64,000 nt of DNA, from assembly GCA_027922465.2 (NCBI GenBank), contig BQMF02000027.1, forward strand, positions 496,001 through 560,000. Direction: 5' to 3'. The translations under genes and the position numbers were made by a program. Shown here in pieces: positions 10,740 through 21,666 of this stretch. A model generated the notes under the pieces. The model was given only the letters and a program-made list of their open reading frames with translations. It was not told the DNA's origin and searched no databases. Origin of the DNA: Turritopsis dohrnii. Its lineage: Eukaryota > Cnidaria > Hydrozoa > Anthoathecata > Oceaniidae. Positions within the stretch are counted from its first letter, which is position 1; each line of letters begins with the position of its first letter.

Positions 10740-10890
10740 AACTTGACTTTTCGCGAAAAAAACTTTCGGGAATTTCGATTTTTACTTTCTTACCTGGCAG
10801 AAACTTTCGCGAAAATAGGCAAAAGTCGCGGAAATCGCGAAAGTTTCTGTCCGAGAAAGTTTCTGCCCTTAAAGTATGTACTAATAAATG
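10740..10890. repeat. TTTCGCGAAA palindrome cluster
   Basis: Contains several AAACTTTCGCGAAA words in both orientations (about 10752, 10802 and 10838), with an inverted CAGAAACTTTCGCGAAA / CGCGAAAGTTTCTG pair. Several short ORFs overlap it but look like chance. Probably a remnant of a small hairpin element. From here to 11411 I see no other feature. Confidence 0.55.
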
Positions 10891-11411
10891 AACTGTATAA
10901 TGCGGGTAATGCTGATGAAGCATTGCAACTGTATGTTAAACTTTTGGTACTTTTAGAAAGTGATAATTTCATGATATAGTTTTACATGTATTATCAATAA
11001 GATTTCGTCAAACATAATCAAGTTAGTCTCATAAAAGCTAGTCTCATAAAAACTCTCCTTTTGTAAAAAGTTGCTAAATCGGCCCGATGGCGTTAATTAT
11101 AACAAAACAGTCGGTGTAATGGAAACAACTTCCAACGATTTAGAAATGTTCTTTTACATGAAATAACAAAATAGGTATTGATCTTCTTTGTGACAATTTC
11201 TAATGTACGTTTGATTTCTAAGAAGTAAAAGTTCAAAGATAGCACTAATTATTTTACACCCCATGATGAAGAGCTCTCAGTACAAATGAATTTCTTGTAT
11301 ATACTAACTTTACATAGTAACAAATCACGTTTTGTTTATATATACATAATGCACATGCAGCATACCTTTTCAAGACATAAGTCTTTTTTTCAATGCATTT
11401 TAAATTGAAAG

Positions 11412-12110
11412 TTACATTAAATGTGTCTTTGTTGTTAACGTTCCTTTTGATTTGCCAGTATTATGTAATTTTCTTAACCGTCTTCTTAATTCTTCTGCTT
11501 TTTCCTCATAAGACTTTCCCAGTGTATCTTGTTTTGGCTTAAATGTATGACGATAAGAAAGAATATCACCATACAACAATCCAATATCACTTAGCTTGGA
11601 ATCAGAAACATCTGCAGCAACATCATCATCAATTTTGTGACAAACAAATGATGATAACAGACAAGTTTAATTTCGTTTGTTCAGAAATTCTTCAATCTAA
11701 AACATCACAAATAACACAATACAACATTGCAAATTTGTGTATCTTGTTGGAAATAAGAAAAAATATAAATCCAATTGGGATACTAAACATACAAAATTTA
11801 TAAAAGTAATTTTAAATTAAGAAAGATAAATAGTATAATTTTCGTTGAGTAAATATATTCAAACTAAATCTCACCTCAACAAATAAAGCATACGAGGGAG
11901 ACCTTGCTGAGTATAAATTCAAAGGGAATTAGAAGCTCAAAAACGTCTACACAGCTTACCTTTCTGTAGCCTTGCAGCAGAGTCTCTGCCTCTGCAGTAT
12001 CTGCCACCATAATTAAAGCAATTTGTAAATGTAATAAAATCAAGACCAAGACCTTCAACAACAACAGCGAGGGCACTCAAAATGAAGATAACTCTCCAGA
12101 CCAGAATTAC
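11412..12110 (-). CDS. Partial secreted-protein-like gene, start not found
   Basis: The terminal exon 11412-11611 (minus) is open for 66 codons and reads as a charged, coiled segment (SYEEKAEELRRRLRKL then a KSK-rich tail) ending at TAA. Upstream, 11960-12110 is a second candidate exon: donor GTAAGC at 11959, possible acceptor TTAG at 12111-12114. It ends in phase 1 and joins the terminal exon in frame. It encodes a hydrophobic stretch followed by NCFNYGGRYCRGRD, a C-x7-C loop. No ATG is visible in that frame, so a first exon is missing or the gene is broken. Its general plan (hydrophobic head, two-Cys loop then Arg, charged tail) resembles the divergent gene at 12704. Hypothetical. Confidence 0.4.
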
Positions 12111-12703
12111 CTAACTGGTGCTGAAACAAGGGGCCGCCAGTTTTAACTAGGGGCCGCGCTTTACAACTGGCGTTTTTGAGATTTTTCGATGTCCTTTTCA
12201 GCCACGGTAGAAAAGCACACATATTTGCATCATTAATTTCTTAAACATCAATTAACAGTTCTTTTACGACGTTTTAATAAGGCAATTTTCTTTGGTTCTG
12301 ATCATAAAATCTTTTGAACATGTTAAGCGTACTTTTCCGCATCTACACCCAAAGCTTTTATCTTATCAACTTGCACGGTTATAAAATTGTCAGTAATTAT
12401 GTTTGTACTAGTCTGATTGTGTTTGTAAATATGTTACATTATTACGAATCAAATCAAAGTGACTTGTTGCAATTATTTTTGCATCATAATGGGGATTATC
12501 AAGTTAATAACCCAAAACAATAGGTCTTTTTGTCGGTCAAGCACTGAAATATTTGAAACGAGACAATGTTTGTAAAGATTGCAATTAAGGTATCAATGTA
12601 AAGATCCATTGAATGACAACGAATATAAGTGAACAACAATTCCAATGGTGGCTTTAGTTGACATCTAACTTCGATTACGGTGACAGTTCTTGAAAATTCA
12701 ATC
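12111..12703. other. Intergenic space between divergent small genes
   Basis: AT-rich, with a short doublet of AGGGGCCGC words at 12129-12156. No coding signal. If both flanking models are right, this is a shared bidirectional 5' region; no convincing TATA box was identified. Confidence 0.4.
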
Positions 12704-13206
12704 ATGAAGACAATAATCACATTTATGCTTTTGTCAATGTTGGTATCATTATGTATGGCTGGTAATTCAAAAGTAGGAAAAGCTGCTGGCGCAGGTATGT
12801 TTCGTAGAAAAAGCTAATACTAAATAAATCTGATAGAACTGTAACAAAAAATAATGTGAAATTGTCTCTAAATTTGTAGGCGGGAAAGCAGTGCTCTGCA
12901 TAATTAGTAGGGGCCTGTGCAGAGCCGCAGGTGACGAAAACAATGCGGAGGATTGGGAGGTACCAATGCAAAACCTCATGAATGATGAAAAAATCAATGG
13001 TAAGACGTGATAGATAGTAGAAATTACCATTAAAATATTTTCTTTTTCATTTTCTTGTTTGAAACCCCGCTCAGAAACATTTTCGTATACAGCCCTAACA
13101 CCCTGGTTTCTTAATTATGAATATTATTCATTATATTTTTACTACAGAAGCTGCTCGTATTGTCATAGCAAAACTTTTGGATGAGAGAAAAAATTCCAGA
13201 AAGTAA
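12704..13206 (+). CDS. Small secreted protein with C-x6-C loop
   Basis: Three exons, 12704-12794, 12880-12999 and 13148-13206, with GTATGT, GTAAGA donors and TTGTAG, CTACAG acceptors. Both introns are phase 1; the total is 270 nt (89 residues). The N-terminus MKTIITFMLLSMLVSLCMA is a textbook signal peptide, with likely cleavage after CMA. The mature part is Gly/Ala/Lys-rich, then has LCIISRGLCR (two cysteines six residues apart), an acidic segment (GDENNAEDWE) and a helical basic C-terminus (EAARIVIAKLLDERKNSRK). Two cysteines could close one loop. It could be a secreted peptide precursor; I recognise no family. The stop overlaps a good donor (AAA/GTAAGT), so an extra exon is possible. Confidence 0.6.
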
Positions 13207-14008
13207 GTGCATTAGTTTGGCCTTTATTTTTTCAGACCAGATTCTTATTCCACATACTAAAACTATGTTGACATGTATACTGCTGCACTTAACGACCTTA
13301 GTCAAATAGGGTTATATCGCTGAGATTGTCAGATGCAGAGACAGTAAGATGCAGAGACTATTATCACGACTTTCTTTGTCAGAAATACTTCCTATCTGAA
13401 GGCAATAATATTTTAGGAACCGACGATTTCATTAAAGTCAAAGAATGAAGATGTTTTAATGACGAGTATTTGACCTACACCGATAATTTCAATTTCAAAA
13501 CCAACTACGTTTATAGCGTTTATAACCCACGTTTATATCATTGTAGTAATTATGAAAGAAGAGACTCCATATGTTGTAGCCGTAGTAATTATTATCGAAA
13601 AGACTCCATATGTTGTGCCTGTAAATTTTTTCGAGAAAAATCCCATATAACTTCTTTCTTATAACCTGGTCAGTAAACTCAAACAGAATTTGTATTTGAC
13701 CTAATGACATGTTGCAACTTATTTAGTTTTTTTGGGATAAAGGGATAGAAATGTAGACTTTTACAGAGGAGGATACAGTAAAATATTTACAACAGTTGAT
13801 TTTCCGCATTACAAGATCTGTCGACATCATGGAAAAGCGGAAGATTTTTTTCTTGATTGATTGCCGATTTGGTTGAATTCGTCAACTAATTAAAGGACAG
13901 CAATAATCATTAAGGAATGACATAATTTTCATAAACCTGTAATTACAAAAAAGCATTTGTTTGTAATACGTTTTTGTTTGTTTTTAAGAATTGAAGTTTA
14001 TAATTACT
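13207..14008. other. Gene-free stretch left of the palindrome
   Basis: AT-rich. Small local duplications are present at 13330-13360 (AGATGCAGAGAC twice) and 13555-13615 (GACTCCATATGTTGT twice). I see no gene here. Confidence 0.4.
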
Positions 14009-14216
14009 TTTCCAAAGCTTCACGAAATCTTGATTGATACATCAATAAAAATTAACGAGATCAGAAAATAAACGCGAATCGTCGACAAGATTTAAAAGTG
14101 TGCAGTAATTAACGCGAATTCTCTCGCAGTATGATTTTGAGTAAACTGAAGAAAGACAATAACTTTTCTTTTTTCTGTGTACATACAAACTTTTCTTTAA
14201 GTTAAAGTGAAAACTT

Positions 14217-15233
14217 TAAGTGAAGTTATATGAAAGGGTTATCCTTGATAATGTTATTCTTCTGTTTCCTGGCCTCTTCTAAGACATTGGTAATACCTGC
14301 AGCCTTAAACCCCGACTTTATAATAGTTATTTCATGCTGATATATCTCCTTCATCACTTTTGCATGTCGAGATTTTAAGGTAGACAAGCGTAGATCAATT
14401 TGAATATATGCAACGTCACGATTAGGATCGATTTTCAGAGCCTCCATGATAGAAGATGTGAAATAGTCACTGAAGGGTTTCTTTTCGTTCTTCTTGAAAG
14501 ATGTATTGGTCGTTAGGTCTAGTGGTTGTAACAAATAAGTCATGTTTTTGGCACCATGAGTGATTCTATACCATGATCAGATAGAATTCCCATTACTTTA
14601 TTAGTGGATGCATCCCATAGCAAGAGGGTCTTTGCTGGCAAAGACCTTTTTCCTTGATCTTATTTATGTAAGGAACCAAGACTTCTTTGATTAGGCGGGT
14701 CGTTTCGATTTCATTGCTCTAATGTTTTGGATTGTAAGCCGTGCAGAGTCCTGTTGGAAAGTCAACATTAGGGAGACATCTTTTAGTTTTCCCGGTGTAA
14801 ATCAATTGGAATAGAAGTATTTGACCATCCAATGTCTCACAAAGGGTTACGGCTATTGTTCTCTTATCATTTATCATACCAGCGTGAGATATATGCTTCT
14901 CTCCATTCGCAGCCATTGTGACATTTTCAGTTGCGAAGAATTTCGAAGGCGTTTGGTCACCATTGATGACAAGTTTATCGGGATTTTATGTTTAAGAACC
15001 TTTTTCTCAACGATCCCATGGAAGAATCGAGTTCGAGCCTCATCCCATAGTGACCTTGTAGTTGTTGGCCGGGAAGTTGTTACCATACGGCGTGAAAAAT
15101 TCATCCTTTGATACAACGAACGAGCAAAGAATCGTGTTAGTTTAAAGTCCAAAAATATACCAAATCTATCTGGATTTGCACGGATCAATCCATTTAAAAC
15201 ACCTGCTACCACATGAACATTGATACCGCGCAC
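14217..15233 (-). pseudogene. Decayed pogo/Tigger-like transposase, left arm
   Basis: Mirror copy of the pseudogene at 22319-23335 with the same blocks: HVVAGVLNGLIRANPDRFG, LYQRMNFSRRMVTTSRPTT, NGDQTPSKFF, LLLWDA, and NMTYLLQPLDL. Frameshifts and an in-frame stop split it into pieces as in the right arm, so the damage predates the inverted duplication. A few bases differ between arms, including a change and an indel near the 3' end. Confidence 0.8.
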
Positions 15234-15885
15234 CAGCTAACCGTAGGCTTTTACTCTCTATAAAACCAGGAAACTTTCCTCTGAACTTTCTCAAAGCACC
15301 TGTTACTCCGGTCATTGCAGCATATATCTCAAATATGTTCGTTTCAAAGAATAAATTCAATGATTTTAATCAAAACTTCAAATGGATTTTATTTTCGTAA
15401 TTAACGCCAACTTTTTCTCATGCCTTACTGATTGCAGTAATTAGTCACAATTTACGTATTTTACCTTGATGCCAATACCTTGGAAAAATGGAATATAAAC
15501 AATGAAGCATATCACTAATAGTTTAATTGAGTCTTTGGACCACAATCTATAATACCATGGGCGGACGCAGGGTACGGCTGATACAGTTCAAGCCGTAGTA
15601 GAATTTAGTCAGGAGAATGATTAATAAATGATCTACTGTCGTGCTTCTTAGTTCCGTTTGTTCTTTACTCCGCCATAATCACGCGATACCGTCGAGTGAC
15701 GAGTCTTTCTGTACTTGAAAATCTGTCAATATGTTTTTTTATAAATTAACGCATTATTTGTTGGCGCCTCATTTGACTCACAAATTTTAGGTTAGCTATA
15801 ACTGCAAACCCAACTGCTGTATCGTCCTTCTTTACGGCTCAAAAATCGGCTCCTTTTGATCAATAATGAAACGAGTTATAACTAA

Positions 15886-16723
15886 CCCAGCCGGCACCAA
15901 ACGTTATACTAACGTTAGTGTTACGTTATTTTTTACGTTGTGGTAACGTTAGTGGTTGGTTAGAATGGAAGTCTTTTTTTAATTAGTATAACGTTAAATA
16001 CTTACGTTAGTATAACGTTAGAAAGTTACATCAGGACAACGTTGAATTTCGTAAATCTACGTTGTATTAACAACATCAAAATGTTATAACATTGTCATGA
16101 CTTTTGAAGTCATTATAAACAAATCCCGGTGTCCATCCAAACAAAGTAAGAAAAATGACGAAAACAGCGAATAGTCATAGAAGTTGATATTTACCTTTAA
16201 TTGACAAGAAAAGTATATTTTTATGTCAATATTTACGCATGCCTCATAGAAGAAAAAGAAACAAATATAAGTGAAGGTGTTAAACGAATGCTTGTGGTTA
16301 CGGCAAATTGCAATAAATGAAAATCAACGGAAATTCATGCTATCCATTCTAACCAACCACTAACGTTACCACAACGTAAAAAATAACGTAACACTAACGT
16401 TAATATAACGTAAATTAACGAAATTTAACCTTGTCCTGATGTAACTTTTTAACGTTATACTAACGTAAGTATCTAACGTTATACTAATTAAAAAAAGACT
16501 TCCATTCTAACCAACCACTAACGTTACCACAACGTAAAAACTAACGTAACACTAACGTTAGTATAACGTAAATTAACGAAATTTAACGTTGTCCTGATGT
16601 AACTTTCTAACGTTGTACTAACGTAAGTACTTAACGTTGGAGTAACGTTGATTTTACGTTGGTAACGTTAAACCTAGAACCAACGTTAGACTAACGTTAA
16701 ATAAACGTTGGGTGCCTGCTGGG
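15886..16723 (+). mobile_element. CCCAG-ended MITE, left arm copy
   Basis: An 838-bp non-coding element with ends CCCAGCCGGCA and TGCCTGCTGGG, flanked by AA on both sides (15884-15885 and 16724-16725). It is filled with dozens of AACGTTA / TAACGTT words and internal duplications of a CCAACCACTAACGTTACC block. The end consensus CCCAGYNGGCA, the 2-bp target duplication and the ACGTT-rich subterminal arrays match the CACTA-like transposon at 6168-10655. It is probably a non-autonomous relative mobilised by that type of transposase. Confidence 0.75.
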
Positions 16724-16730
16724 AACAGTT

Positions 16731-18430
16731 TTGAGCTATAGCGCAGCTTTTCAATATGGCTCAAACTTACTGCTCAAGTCCCAATTCTATGGTAGCTGGA
16801 CACCCATAGATCTAATCTATGCTTCATGGTACTTCTTTCGTTTTTCCATTTGTTTTGAAAGTACGGCTGTCGTGCCAAAGGTACACAAGACGATAATAAG
16901 TTTCAGAACAAATCCTTAGCTTTTAAATCTTTCGGTTGTCGGTGGAGTAAGCAAATACGGGTCAAAACTCACACAGGTGCAACATTCTATGAACCTCTTT
17001 CTCAATTTGCCAGAATCGGACATGATGCATAAAGAAAGAGTTTTTGAAACGCTTAATCTCAACGATAATATGGTAATAGATTCTTTAAATTTACTCATAC
17101 TGAAGAAATTGTACTCCAAAAGGTTTTTATATCCTAACGAGCGCATGAATCTGGTAGGTAAAAGGTTTGAGAAAGGACCTTCCTGTGTGAAATAATGGAG
17201 AGTAGTGTGGTAAAAGACATCGTGTTTGATGCACAGACATTTCTTTAAAGTAAGTTTTTCGTTATATTTTACTTTGTAAACATAAGTGTTAATTTGTTTT
17301 TGCGGAGTGTAGCTTTTAGCGCAACGGAGCTCATTTGGCAAGATCAAATATTGTCATCAAACACTAACAGAGAGATGCATTTCGGCTGCCGTAACTGGAT
17401 GCAACCTTCTACAGGGTCATACAAAAAGTGCGATTTGGCTCACTTACCTTTGATTTTCGGAAATTTTGAGGTAGGTAATAATTTGGATGATCAATCTCAC
17501 AAGTGTTCAGGGTATAGCGTTTAGGCAAAATTGTCGATCTGTACGGTGTCGGTCAAAACAAAGTGGTTGCTTTTTGAGTTAAGTAGACATTTTCCCCCGA
17601 GAAATCTCCGAATGCTCCGAGGTTTGTTATGAACTTCCAACTGGGAAACCAGGAATACCTCTTATCCTTTTTCGATAATATTGTAAGCTAATGAGAATAT
17701 TGCCTGTTGATACTTTTGAAAATTTGAATCAAAGCTTCTGAAAGTGCATCTATGGATGCTCACAAGCTGTATATCTCTGAAGAATAAAAGATGAAGCTGT
17801 TATTTCTTCTCCATATTTATATGCTTTAAGCCATGTTTATTCAACTTCGTGTTGTATTTTGATCCTCCTAACTGTTTTTATTTCCACACACAACACAAAA
17901 CAAGACAAAAATTTCAATGATGATGATAAAATCTAATGCCAATGTTTATGTTTATGAGGTGTGTTGCAGCAGACACACACCACTATGCCCCATAAAGTTT
18001 TATTCATAATATAGGTCCTTTTAGAGATTTATATATCCTTTTTGAATTCTTAATTGCAAGCTTATCATTGTTCATGGGAAATGATTTGCATGTTTCGTAT
18101 ATGATAAACTTTATGCTGATGACAGGTTAGGGAGAATGTGTGTGTGCCGAAAAAAAAGGCTTTGATATTTTCTATGTCTAAATCACTGAGACATCAAAAC
18201 AGTATATATAAAGTACATCACCATTCATGGAATTTGTCTATTTAAAAGAGTACAATCGTAGTCACACTTTATGATCAAATTGGACTGCTTAACAACAAAA
18301 AATGTAAACAATATATAATATTTTATCCATTATATAATTGTATAATATTCTCTGATTTGGAATTCAATTAGTCAACTCCATTGTAGTATTTAATACATGT
18401 GTCTGGGTGAAATTTTGTAAATTCTAGAGA
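16731..18430. other. Palindrome arm interior without recognised gene (left)
   Basis: Open frames at 16916-17347 (minus, 143 codons) and 16977-17195 (plus, 72 codons) overlap each other and recur mirrored at 20205-20636 and 20357-20575. They match no family I recognise. The rest is AT-rich non-coding sequence. The mirrored interior of the right arm is 19122-20821. Confidence 0.4.
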
Positions 18431-18465
18431 AATAACTGAAGTTGAAATAGCTATATACAGCATAT

Positions 18466-18522
18466 ACACATCCCAGGACAAGCTCGTTTCGCCGTATCAC
18501 GGCTCATCAGCTGGGCTAGTGT
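18466..18522 (-). ncRNA. Hammerhead ribozyme (left copy)
   Basis: Minus-strand copy of the ribozyme described at 19030-19086, with one change in stem III (ACGAGCTTGT instead of ACAAGCTTGT) that leaves a G-U wobble. All core bases (CTGATGA, GAAA, GTC) are intact. Predicted cleavage lies between plus-strand positions 18477 and 18476. Confidence 0.9.
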
Positions 18523-18748
18523 CGGGTTTGAACCTGGAACCTTGCGATTCCAAGGTTGATGTTGTACCCATTACACCAACTAGGCCACGGTTTGATCGTG
18601 CTTCACATGTCACCAGAGTGCTCAATGCCCCTGAGGACAGAGCGTTGCATAGTGCGAAGTAGTGAACGTGTTCTTAGCGAACACTCATGCTGACGATACA
18701 GAGTGCTCAATCCCACAAAGTAGGAGAGCGTAATTATACACATCCCAG
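18477..18748 (-). mobile_element. Retrozyme-like unit, 272 nt, between two hammerheads
   Basis: The interval between the cleavage sites of the central and left hammerheads is 272 nt, so a transcript could be released as a precise monomer. It carries Pol III-type boxes on the minus strand: A box TGGCCTAGTTGG (18576-18587) and B box GGTTCAAACCC (18524-18534). Direct hammerhead repeats flanking a short body is the organisation of retrozymes; the tRNA-like promoter makes it also SINE-like. Confidence 0.8.
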
Positions 18749-18794
18749 GACAAGCTTGTTTCGCCGTATCACGGCTCATCAGCTGGGCTAGTGT
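18738..18794 (-). ncRNA. Hammerhead ribozyme (central copy)
   Basis: Minus-strand ribozyme identical in core to the right copy. Most of it lies in the 45-bp spacer of the palindrome (18754-18798), so it has no complete mirror partner. The facing right arm keeps only the 3' strand (GTCCTGGGATGTGT from 18801). Predicted cleavage lies between plus-strand positions 18749 and 18748. Confidence 0.9.
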
Positions 18795-18803
18795 CGGTTT
18801 GTC

Positions 18804-19075
18804 CTGGGATGTGTATAATTACGCTCTCCTACTTTGTGGGATTGAGCACTCTGTATCGTCAGCATGAGTGTTCGCTAAGAACACGTTCACTACTTCGCAC
18901 TATGCAACGCTCTGTCCTCAGGGGCATTGAGCACTCTGGTGACATGTGAAGCACGATCAAACCGTGGCCTAGTTGGTGTAATGGGTACAACATCAACCTT
19001 GGAATCGCAAGGTTCCAGGTTCAAACCCGACACTAGCCCAGCTGATGAGCCGTGATACGGCGAAACAAGCTTGTC
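18804..19075 (+). mobile_element. Retrozyme-like unit, right arm
   Basis: Mirror of the left 272-nt unit, on the plus strand. A box TGGCCTAGTTGG lies at 18965-18976 and matches the Pol III consensus TRGCNNAGYNGG. B box GGTTCAAACCC lies at 19018-19028. It is followed by a full hammerhead at 19030-19086, but its upstream hammerhead is reduced to the 3' strand at 18801-18814, so a plus-strand transcript would have only one self-cleavage site. Confidence 0.8.
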
Positions 19076-19086
19076 CTGGGATGTGT
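19030..19086 (+). ncRNA. Hammerhead ribozyme, type I (right copy)
   Basis: Core CTGATGA at 19042-19048. Stem II is GCCG (19049-19052) with CGGC (19058-19061) and loop TGATA. GAAA is at 19062-19065. Stem III is very short (ACAAG/CTTGT, 19065-19074). Cleavage is predicted after GTC at 19073-19075. Stem I pairs CCCAG (19037-19041) with CTGGG (19076-19080), then an internal loop TAG/AT, then ACAC (19030-19033) with GTGT (19083-19086). Every invariant hammerhead position is present, and the stem I internal loop is where tertiary contacts to loop II usually form. The tiny stem III is typical of animal retroelement hammerheads, which often act as dimers. Confidence 0.93.
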
Positions 19087-20828
19087 ATATGCTGTATATA
19101 GCTATTTCAACTTCAGTTATTTCTCTAGAATTTACAAAATTTCACCCAGACACATGTATTAAATACTACAATGGAGTTGACTAATTGAATTCCAAATCAG
19201 AGAATATTTTACAATTATATAATGGATAAAAAATTATATATTGTTTACATTTTTGGTTGTTAAGCATTCCAATTTGATCATAAAGTGTGACTACGATTGT
19301 ACTCTTTTAAATAGACAAATTCCATGAATGGTGATGTACTTTATATATACTGTTTTGATGTCTCAGTGATTTAGACATAGAAAATATCAAAGCCTTTTTT
19401 TTCGGCACACACACATTCTCCCTAACCTGTCATCAGCATAAAGTTTATCATATACGAAACATGCAAATCATTTCCCATGAACAATAATAAGCTTGCAATT
19501 AAGAATTCAAAAAGGATATATAAATCTCTAAAAGGACCTATATTATGAATAAAACTTTATGGGGCATAGTGGTGTGTGTCTGCTGCAACACACCTCATAA
19601 ACATAAACATTGGCATTAGATTTTATCATCATCATTGAAATTTTTGTCTTGTTTTGTGTTGTGTGTGGAAATAAAAACAGTTAGGAGGATCAAAATACAA
19701 CACGAAGTTGAATAAACATGGCTTAAAGCATATAAATATGGAGAAGAAATAACAGCTTCATCTTTTATTCTTCAGAGATATACAGCTTGTGAGCATCCAT
19801 AGATGCACTTTCAGAAGCTTTGATTCAAATTTTCAAAAGTATCAACAGGCAATATTCTCATTAGCTTACAATATTATCGAAAAAGGATAAGAGGTATTCC
19901 TGGTTTCCCAGTTGGAAGTTCATAACAAACCTCGGAGCATTCGGAGATTTCTCGGGGGAAAATGTCTACTTAACTCAAAAAGCAACCACTTTGTTTTGAC
20001 CGACACCGTACAGATCGACAATTTTGCCTAAACGCTATACCCTGAACACTTGTGAGATTGATCATCCAAATTATTACCTACCTCAAAATTTCCGAAAATC
20101 AAAGGTAAGTGAGCCAAATCGCACTTTTTGTATGACCCTGTAGAAGGTTGCATCCAGTTACGGCAGCCGAAATGCATCTCTCTGTTAGTGTTTGATGACA
20201 ATATTTGATCTTGCCAAATGAGCTCCGTTGCGCTAAAAGCTACACTCCGCAAAAACAAATTAACACTTATGTTTACAAAGTAAAATATAACGAAAAACTT
20301 ACTTTAAAGAAATGTCTGTGCATCAAACACGATGTCTTTTACCACACTACTCTCCATTATTTCACACAGGAAGGTCCTTTCTCAAACCTTTTACCTACCA
20401 GATTCATGCGCTCGTTAGGATATAAAAACCTTTTGGAGTACAATTTCTTCAGTATGAGTAAATTTAAAGAATCTATTACCATATTATCGTTGAGATTAAG
20501 CGTTTCAAAAACTCTTTCTTTATGCATCATGTCCGATTCTGGCAAATTGAGAAAGAGGTTCATAGAATGTTGCACCTGTGTGAGTTTTGACCCGTATTTG
20601 CTTACTCCACCGACAACCGAAAGATTTAAAAGCTAAGGATTTGTTCTGAAACTTATTATCGTCTTGTGTACCTTTGGCACGACAGCCGTACTTTCAAAAC
20701 AAATGGAAAAACGAAAGAAGTACCATGAAGCATAGATTAGATCTATGGGTGTCCAGCTACCATAGAATTGGGACTTGAGCAGTAAGTTTGAGCCATATTG
20801 AAAAGCTGCGCTATAGCTCAAAACTGTT

Positions 20829-21666
20829 CCCAGCAGGCACCCAACGTTTATTTAACGTTAGTCTAACGTTGGTTCTAGGTTTAACGTTACCAACGTAAAA
20901 TCAACGTTACTCCAACGTTAAGTACTTACGTTAGTACAACGTTAGAAAGTTACATCAGGACAACGTTAAATTTCGTTAATTTACGTTATACTAACGTTAG
21001 TGTTACGTTAGTTTTTACGTTGTGGTAACGTTAGTGGTTGGTTAGAATGGAAGTCTTTTTTTAATTAGTATAACGTTAGATACTTACGTTAGTATAACGT
21101 TAAAAAGTTACATCAGGACAAGGTTAAATTTCGTTAATTTACGTTATATTAACGTTAGTGTTACGTTATTTTTTACGTTGTGGTAACGTTAGTGGTTGGT
21201 TAGAATGGATAGCATGAATTTCCGTTGATTTTCATTTATTGCAATTTGCCGTAACCACAAGCATTCGTTTAACACCTTCACTTATATTTGTTTCTTTTTC
21301 TTCTATGAGGCATGCGTAAATATTGACATAAAAATATACTTTTCTTGTCAATTAAAGGTAAATATCAACTTCTATGACTATTCGCTGTTTTCGTCATTTT
21401 TCTTACTTTGTTTGGATGGACACCGGGATTTGTTTATAATGACTTCAAAAGTCATGACAATGTTATAACATTTTGATGTTGTTAATACAACGTAGATTTA
21501 CGAAATTCAACGTTGTCCTGATGTAACTTTCTAACGTTATACTAACGTAAGTATTTAACGTTATACTAATTAAAAAAAGACTTCCATTCTAACCAACCAC
21601 TAACGTTACCACAACGTAAAAAATAACGTAACACTAACGTTAGTATAACGTTTGGTGCCGGCTGGG
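20829..21666 (-). mobile_element. CCCAG-ended MITE, right arm copy
   Basis: Mirror of 15886-16723 within the palindrome, with the same ends and flanking AA/TT. Because it is duplicated together with the arm, it counts as one insertion event. Confidence 0.75.

Noticed and set aside
11960..12076. Minus-strand signal peptide MPSLLLLKVLVL.. starting at 12076
   Set aside because: The first codon is GTG and is directly preceded by a stop; its splice phase would also lead into an early TAA. The neighbouring frame joins the downstream exon better.
16916..17347. 143-codon ORF in the palindrome (and its mirror at 20205-20636)
   Set aside because: Overlaps another open frame on the opposite strand, has no recognisable domain, and is present twice only because the arm is duplicated.
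18961..19030. Functional tRNA gene at the palindrome centre
   Set aside because: Only the Pol III boxes fit; the T stem and acceptor stem do not pair, and the segment is embedded in a hammerhead unit.
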